A stretch of DNA of 64,000 nt from Xylaria sp. FL1777. Lineage: Eukaryota; Ascomycota; Sordariomycetes; Xylariales; Xylariaceae. Each line of letters starts with the position of its first letter. Positions within the stretch are counted from its first letter, which is position 1. Positions 59,696-64,000 of the stretch are shown one piece after another. The stretch spans positions 496,001-560,000 of the forward strand of contig MU400513.1 of assembly GCA_022578965.1 (NCBI GenBank), in the 5' to 3' direction. The translations under genes and the position numbers were made by a program. The notes beneath the pieces are model-generated. The model was not told the origin of the DNA. It did no database searches and saw nothing but the letters and a program-made list of their open reading frames with translations.

Positions 59696-60728
59696 TCACT
59701 CCGTGCTCGTAAAAGGTGAATCATCTTCATCATCTTCAAGGTAATTGTACATGCCCATGCCGAAGCCGAAGCCAACACCGGGAGGCGGAGGCGGCGGGAC
59801 TGGAACAGAACCGAACACCTCGTTAGGTCCGAAGCCACCAGGGATAAGCCCTTCGTCCCATTGTATTTGGAGCATTCTATCAAAATTGCCTGGGGTGGGA
59901 TGATTTTCTTCGGCTAAGTAGAGGTTGTTTCTCACTTCTTCGGCTTCTCTGACTTGCTCGGCTTGTCTGGCCTGTTCAGCTTGTCTGGCCTGCTCAGCTT
60001 GTCTAGCTCGTTCGGCTTGTATGGCTTGTTGAGCTTGTCTGACTTGTTCGGCCTGTCTAGCTTGTTCGACCTGTCTAGCCTGTCTGGCTTGTTTGAGTTT
60101 CTCGGCTTTTTGAGCTTGTCTGGCTTGCTCGGCTTGTCGAGCTTGTTGAGCTCGTCTGACTTGTCTGGTTTGTATGGTTTGTACAGCTTGTCTGATTTGT
60201 TCGGCTCGTTTGGCTCGCTCGGCTCGTGTGACTGGCCTGGCTGGTTTGGCCTGTACCCCGGATTTATTCACATGTTCCTTATGCTTCTGATCCTTCCCTT
60301 TGGCGATGGTCTCGGTTGGGGTACCCTTGCTTATAGGGACAGTAGTCTCAACAGTGGTGGTGGCAGGCTCTGAACCGATCTCACCCACTATCTTCTGCAT
60401 GGTACGCCACTGCTCTCTCGCAGCATCGGCGCTGGGATAACCAGTCAAGCTTGCGAGCCTATTAAAGTCGATCTAATATTGTGATGGTAGCCACAAATTA
60501 GTTTCTGAGGTGAAAAATCAGAGGTATGAGACAGGGCAGCATAGAAGTGTAGAATAAGTATGAGATGAAAGAGGGTTACGTAAACAACATTGAATAGGAT
60601 CATCAATGGGTAATCTTTTGTGTCGTCGAAGGTCAGAACATTATTATTCTGGAAGGAACCACCAAGGCAATGGAGTTGGTAACGTAACTTGGGTTGTCTT
60701 CGGCGATAGGAAAGGGGGGAGCGGGCAT
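59696..60728 (-). CDS. SANT/Myb-like protein with ARQAEQ-repeat helix
   Basis: The secure parts are exon 60648-60580 and exon 60472-59696 on the minus strand, joined across donor GTAACC and acceptor ATATTAG in phase 0. Together they form a Myb/SANT-like helix set: LTFDDTKDYPLMILFNVVY then IDFNRLASLTGYPSADAARE followed by QWRTMQKIV. This pattern (acidic start, hydrophobic helix, DFxRLA, GY, AAxxQW) recurs in fungal SANT-like proteins. From about 59925 to 60240 the protein is a Gln/Arg/Ala/Glu-rich helix built of ARQAEQ units. It ends with PVPPPPPPGVGFGFG and an acidic tail. The start is uncertain. ATG 60728 with the short peptide MPAPPFPIAEDNPSY would need a 35-bp intron (60649-60683), shorter than is normal. 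Function unknown; nuclear location is a guess. Confidence 0.6.
59925..60240. repeat. 18-bp coding repeat (ARQAEQ units)
   Basis: More than ten imperfect copies of an 18-bp unit, seen on the plus strand as TTGTCTGGCCTG-like steps, encode the Gln/Arg/Ala/Glu helix of the SANT-like gene. The regular unit suggests expansion by unequal exchange or slippage. Confidence 0.8.
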
Positions 60729-62690
60729 CAGTACAGCCGTAGTTGCAGGTAGTGAATTTGGGTCGGCGGCAGTGATTAGGATACTGAAATATGTGGATTT
60801 GATAGGGAAAGTGCACGCCACAACGGAATAAGTAATGGTAAACCTGTATGTCCATGTTTGTAGGTATGACAAGAAAAGTACGGCATTAAGTTTTGGGATA
60901 TATGATCAAAGAATATGCTCCACGAAAGAGGAAGTGAAGATATTATTACTTACTGTTGGTTCACCTGGGCCGTCGACGTTCTTTATGCAGAACGTAGCTT
61001 GGTACAAGATGTCAAACTCAATACTGGTCAGACTAGAACCAACATTGTCAGGACCGCAGGCTGGCTTATCTGGTTTTTGCATCGTGAGAAACCCGGATAG
61101 CGTTTAATTCTAGATATTGGTTTGCGGAAAAGACACGTGGGAATAATAAGAAGTGGTTTTGGGGTGTGGGATGGTAATCAACAAGTCTTGCAAGAATCGA
61201 GAGTAAGAAGAGAGAAGAAATTCTAGTAAATATTTTAGAAAAGTTGTGCAAACGGATTATTGTTCTAGTGACGGGCTGGTAACTAATCTCAGTTACAACG
61301 ATTAACAATTGAAAGTAGTTTCTAGCCTGCTGTTTTTTATTAATGGGTGGGAGGAATACCAGCGAACAATAGAGAGAGGTAAACAACAGATACATGTGTG
61401 GTAGTACATCAAGACTTATGGCGTGTTAGCATAAACAAGATTAGTTCTACTACAAGGCCTTCCTGGTGGTGACCAAATAGGTCATCTTGCTATTCGTACA
61501 TCTTATATACTCGAGAGCCTTCCAATAGTTAAAAAATAAATAGGGCATATGGAGGAAGTTGCAAGCCTGCTTAGAACTCACATACATATGCCTACATATG
61601 TAGGCACTTATTAGTACTGAAAGTAGGTAAATATTACTGAATAATACTAATGATTTCACACAAGAACTGTGATGAAAGATAGTATCCCCGTATCACAAGT
61701 ACCTCAGGCACACATAGCTGGAGTCCTTTTCACTATCTGCTGTTATCACAACGCGTAAAGAAAGGAGCCAGGCATAATTAATCATTGGAGGCCATTCTAA
61801 GATATCATCTTTTGCATGAAACTATTCTTTCCTAATTCACCCCTATCACAACTGCTGCAAGAGTGAATGGTAGCAGTAATACATTTACAAAGCTGTTTGT
61901 GAATAAAGGGGGAAAAAAGGCCCACAACCACAATCTTTCACTACAACGTCAGGGAAGTAACCACATTGCAAACCTAGAGTATTACCTGGGTACCTGACAA
62001 CCACAAGCCACACATATGAATCGAAATGGGAAATCACGGGTGGCTACCCATCAAAGCAGGTTTCTTGTGAGTAATTATATCTTACGCAATACCTAAGAAC
62101 TGTGATATCTTATACCATTTGCCATATAACATTAATGAGGTGTATCTACTTAGATTCTTAATATTGTCAGAGTAAGCCCTGGTATGTCCATGTGTGGTGA
62201 AATAGGCTAGGTAACCTAATCAATCTTGGGCTGTTAACCTGCGCAATGTATTCTAAATATTCAGCTTTTACCCAAATACTTGTAGAGGTAAATCACTGGC
62301 CCCAGTGCAAAGAAGTTGGTTTCCCTAAATATAAGCTGTTAAATACCTTCAAGAAAAGATGGTTCGCATGATATAGAAAAAGGGAAAGCACAGTAAGTAA
62401 TTATTGTTGCAACAAAATATCTAGCAAGCCTTGCAGATGTGACAAAGTACAAACGCACGCTACAGGAACTGTTCTAAAAGCTGGTATTAAATAACATGTA
62501 CTTGACCAATAATTTATCCGATAAATAGGTGGCAGTTATTACAGCAAAATTTGAGGAGTGGCTTTTTTGGTTTAACTTTGTCTTAATGATGCATCACGTA
62601 CCATTCAACTTCCTTGGTCTATTATCCAAATGCCATATTTTCCATACGGAGGGAAGATATATACAAAGACTGGGCATTTAAAAGCTAATG
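60729..62690. other. Intergenic, AT-rich
   Basis: 2 kb with no gene recognised. A perfect 16-bp palindrome, GCCTACATATGTAGGC, lies at 61590-61605. It also holds the upstream region of the SANT-like gene and the 3' flank of the lipase gene. Confidence 0.5.
61590..61605. repeat. 16-bp perfect palindrome
   Basis: GCCTACATATGTAGGC reads the same on both strands. It could be a dimer-binding site or chance sequence. Confidence 0.8.
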
Positions 62691-64000
62691 TTAATCCTCA
62701 TCCTGTAAACCTGTCAGCGGACCAGCTAGACCCTGCATCCGTCGGCTAAGCAGATCGTCTGAGCTATTGAGCTTAACAATACTCCTCGACCCCCGACCAC
62801 CTCTAAGTCTCCCATCCGTCCTTTTCTTCTTACCCGAGACGCCATTTGTTTGGGCGCCCTTCTGATCATCACCAGAAATATCCGAAGCTTCTTCGTCCCG
62901 TAACTTAGCGTTGTCACTCATGGTTCTCCCCCTGAGCCTGGTCATGTTAATCTCTAATGGGCGATCTTCGTCCCCGCTAGACTCCGTGTTGACATAATGC
63001 CGAGACTTTAAGCGTCTCTGTTCGCGTCTCTCGCGTGACTCCGCACTATTTAGAAGGTCTTCCACCCATCTTGCGCAACGGTCAATGAGTTTCCAAGCCG
63101 GAGGATATACCGAAGCAAACTGCGTGAAACCATGACTAATGCCTGGAATTAGTACCACCTCAGCGACGTCCTTATCGTCAAAATCAGCCACATTTTCTAG
63201 CCCTTCCACAGCCTGAGATTTACGGTGTGAGTGATAGGCATGTTTGATACGACGTAAACGCCCGGCAAATATAACGGTATCATCGACCAAGGGGTCCCGT
63301 TCTCCTGTGAGGAAGTATGTCTTAGGGAATTGCTGCAGGAGAGCATCGGGTGCCAGGATTGGAGATAGAAGGTAGTCCTGTGAGAAATCGGGCCGGTTGT
63401 GCGGACCGATGTACAATATGATCATAGCGCGCATCATCTCTGGTGTGAGAATTCGATCGTTGAAATACGAGATCATCGATGCCATAGCCAAACGTGTGCG
63501 CATGGGTTCAGAATGATGAGACAAGGACTGATTCTCTTGCCGAGGTACCTGTGCTGATGGTTGAGGCTTGGACCACATTTGTGGGCTTGCATGCGAGTAC
63601 TCGGGATGGGCAGTCTGAAGAGCCTGGTCCTTTGTCTCGCCATTTGATGTCGTTGTCGTAGACACATGAGGGAAAGGAAACTCGTCCTCGTCGTCGGACT
63701 GGTGAGGTGTACCAACCAGGTCATTGTACTGCATGCTCTTTCGCTTTAGATAGTTCTTATTTGTAACGCGCATTCTCCGATCCTTGATCAAGGCCATTTG
63801 CTCATCAGACATCCAGTTGCCAATGTTCATGTCTAGGCAAGGGTAGAGCAGCACCAGGCCAGCTGGTGTGGGTAACTCTTCTTGGACAAGACCTGGTCGG
63901 CGTTTGTTAGTGGTAGTTTCTATGACCATTAAAGTCATAGCTGTTGCAAGGTTTCCGCCGGCACTATCCCCCGTCACTACTATCTTCGGGATCTCTCGCC
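62691..64000 (-). CDS. Alpha/beta hydrolase of the hormone-sensitive-lipase type, 3' part
   Basis: A serine lipase/esterase of the HSL-like family, cut by the right edge; the start lies beyond base 64000. The frame is open to the edge, reading EIPKIVVTGDSAGGNLATA, so the ATG inside the GDSAGG motif is not the start. Visible catalytic residues are Ser in GDSAGG, Asp in TGERDPLVDD and His in PGISHGF. The oxyanion HGGG motif should be upstream. An insert of about 90 residues with SDDEDEFPFP and Ser/Gln/Pro-rich sequence separates strand LVLLYPCLDMNIG from the cap helices. That and the long charged C-terminus with GKKKRTDGRLRGGRG are disordered. Similar inserts occur in fungal HSL-like proteins. 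Substrate unknown; a neutral-lipid or sterol-ester role would be inference only. About 436 residues are visible. Confidence 0.88.
   Translation of the reverse strand, partial: REIPKIVVTGDSAGGNLATAMTLMVIETTTNKRRPGLVQEELPTPAGLVLLYPCLDMNIGNWMSDEQMALIKDRRMRVTNKNYLKRKSMQYNDLVGTPHQSDDEDEFPFPHVSTTTTSNGETKDQALQTAHPEYSHASPQMWSKPQPSAQVPRQENQSLSHHSEPMRTRLAMASMISYFNDRILTPEMMRAMIILYIGPHNRPDFSQDYLLSPILAPDALLQQFPKTYFLTGERDPLVDDTVIFAGRLRRIKHAYHSHRKSQAVEGLENVADFDDKDVAEVVLIPGISHGFTQFASVYPPAWKLIDRCARWVEDLLNSAESRERREQRRLKSRHYVNTESSGDEDRPLEINMTRLRGRTMSDNAKLRDEEASDISGDDQKGAQTNGVSGKKKRTDGRLRGGRGSRSIVKLNSSDDLLSRRMQGLAGPLTGLQDED

Noticed and set aside
60445..60872. 136- and 79-codon minus-strand frames as separate genes
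   Set aside because: One contains the exon and read-through intron of the SANT-like gene; the other is at most its uncertain first exon.
1..64000. CRISPR arrays, insertion sequences, prokaryotic operons or intact transposons
   Set aside because: None seen; spliceosomal introns and fungal gene families make prokaryotic features implausible, and no transposase or reverse-transcriptase motif was found.

Overview
The window is nuclear DNA of a filamentous ascomycete (Pezizomycotina, most likely Sordariomycetes). The evidence is short GT-AG introns of about 50-130 bp, protein families typical of filamentous fungi (2EXR protein, SAT4-type 7TM protein, Fet3-like multicopper oxidase, FacC-type carnitine acetyltransferase, RBR-finger paralog) and long AT-rich intergenic stretches studded with the CCTAGGTA-type palindromes common in such genomes. 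No prokaryotic, viral or intact transposon genes were seen.

Layout, left to right. RNA polymerase III second-largest subunit (3' part, cut by the left edge) converges on a rad57-like RAD51 paralog. Next come a signal-peptide, Cys-rich, single-pass membrane protein (5.7-7.2 kb), a FacC/Yat2-type carnitine acetyltransferase (8.2-10.9 kb, minus), a 3.8-kb gene-empty stretch, a 2EXR protein (14.6-16.0 kb) converging on a conserved probably mitochondrial protein (16.3-17.3 kb), and ypt1/Rab1 (19.3-20.5 kb). After another 3.7-kb gap come a Fet3-like multicopper oxidase (24.2-26.4 kb), a convergent small-subunit catalase (27.9-29.9 kb), a broken hemerythrin/HHE gene (31.2-31.5 kb), two lineage-restricted unknowns (32.1-32.9 and 33.8-35.0 kb) and a large disordered fungal protein (36.0-39.3 kb). 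A 5.2-kb gene-empty, tandem-repeat-rich stretch leads to a degenerate RBR-type RING protein (44.5-46.0 kb), a pair of tRNA-like repeats (46.5-46.9 kb) and an SDR oxidoreductase (47.2-48.4 kb). A divergent pair follows: a WD40 protein (49.2-50.5 kb) and the replisome hub Ctf4/Mcl1/SepB (51.1-53.7 kb). The right part has a SAT4-type 7TM protein (57.3-59.0 kb), a SANT/Myb-like protein with an ARQAEQ-repeat helix (59.7-60.7 kb) and a hormone-sensitive-lipase-type hydrolase cut by the right edge.

Most genes are independent housekeeping or lineage genes: transcription (RPC2), recombination (rad57), replication (Ctf4), ER-Golgi traffic (ypt1) and acetyl-unit transport (FacC). The only functional grouping is loose. 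The copper oxidase, the catalase and the HHE relic all belong to metal or peroxide chemistry and lie within 7.5 kb, but nothing in the sequence proves co-regulation. I did not find a convincing undescribed multi-gene system. The best leads are an in-frame alternative N-terminus inside ypt1 intron 1, two decaying genes (HHE and RBR), a tRNA-like repeat pair and the SANT/ARQ-repeat protein. Splice sites were chosen by hand from GT-AG signals, reading frame and family continuity, without transcript data. Long reading frames elsewhere were judged to be shadows.
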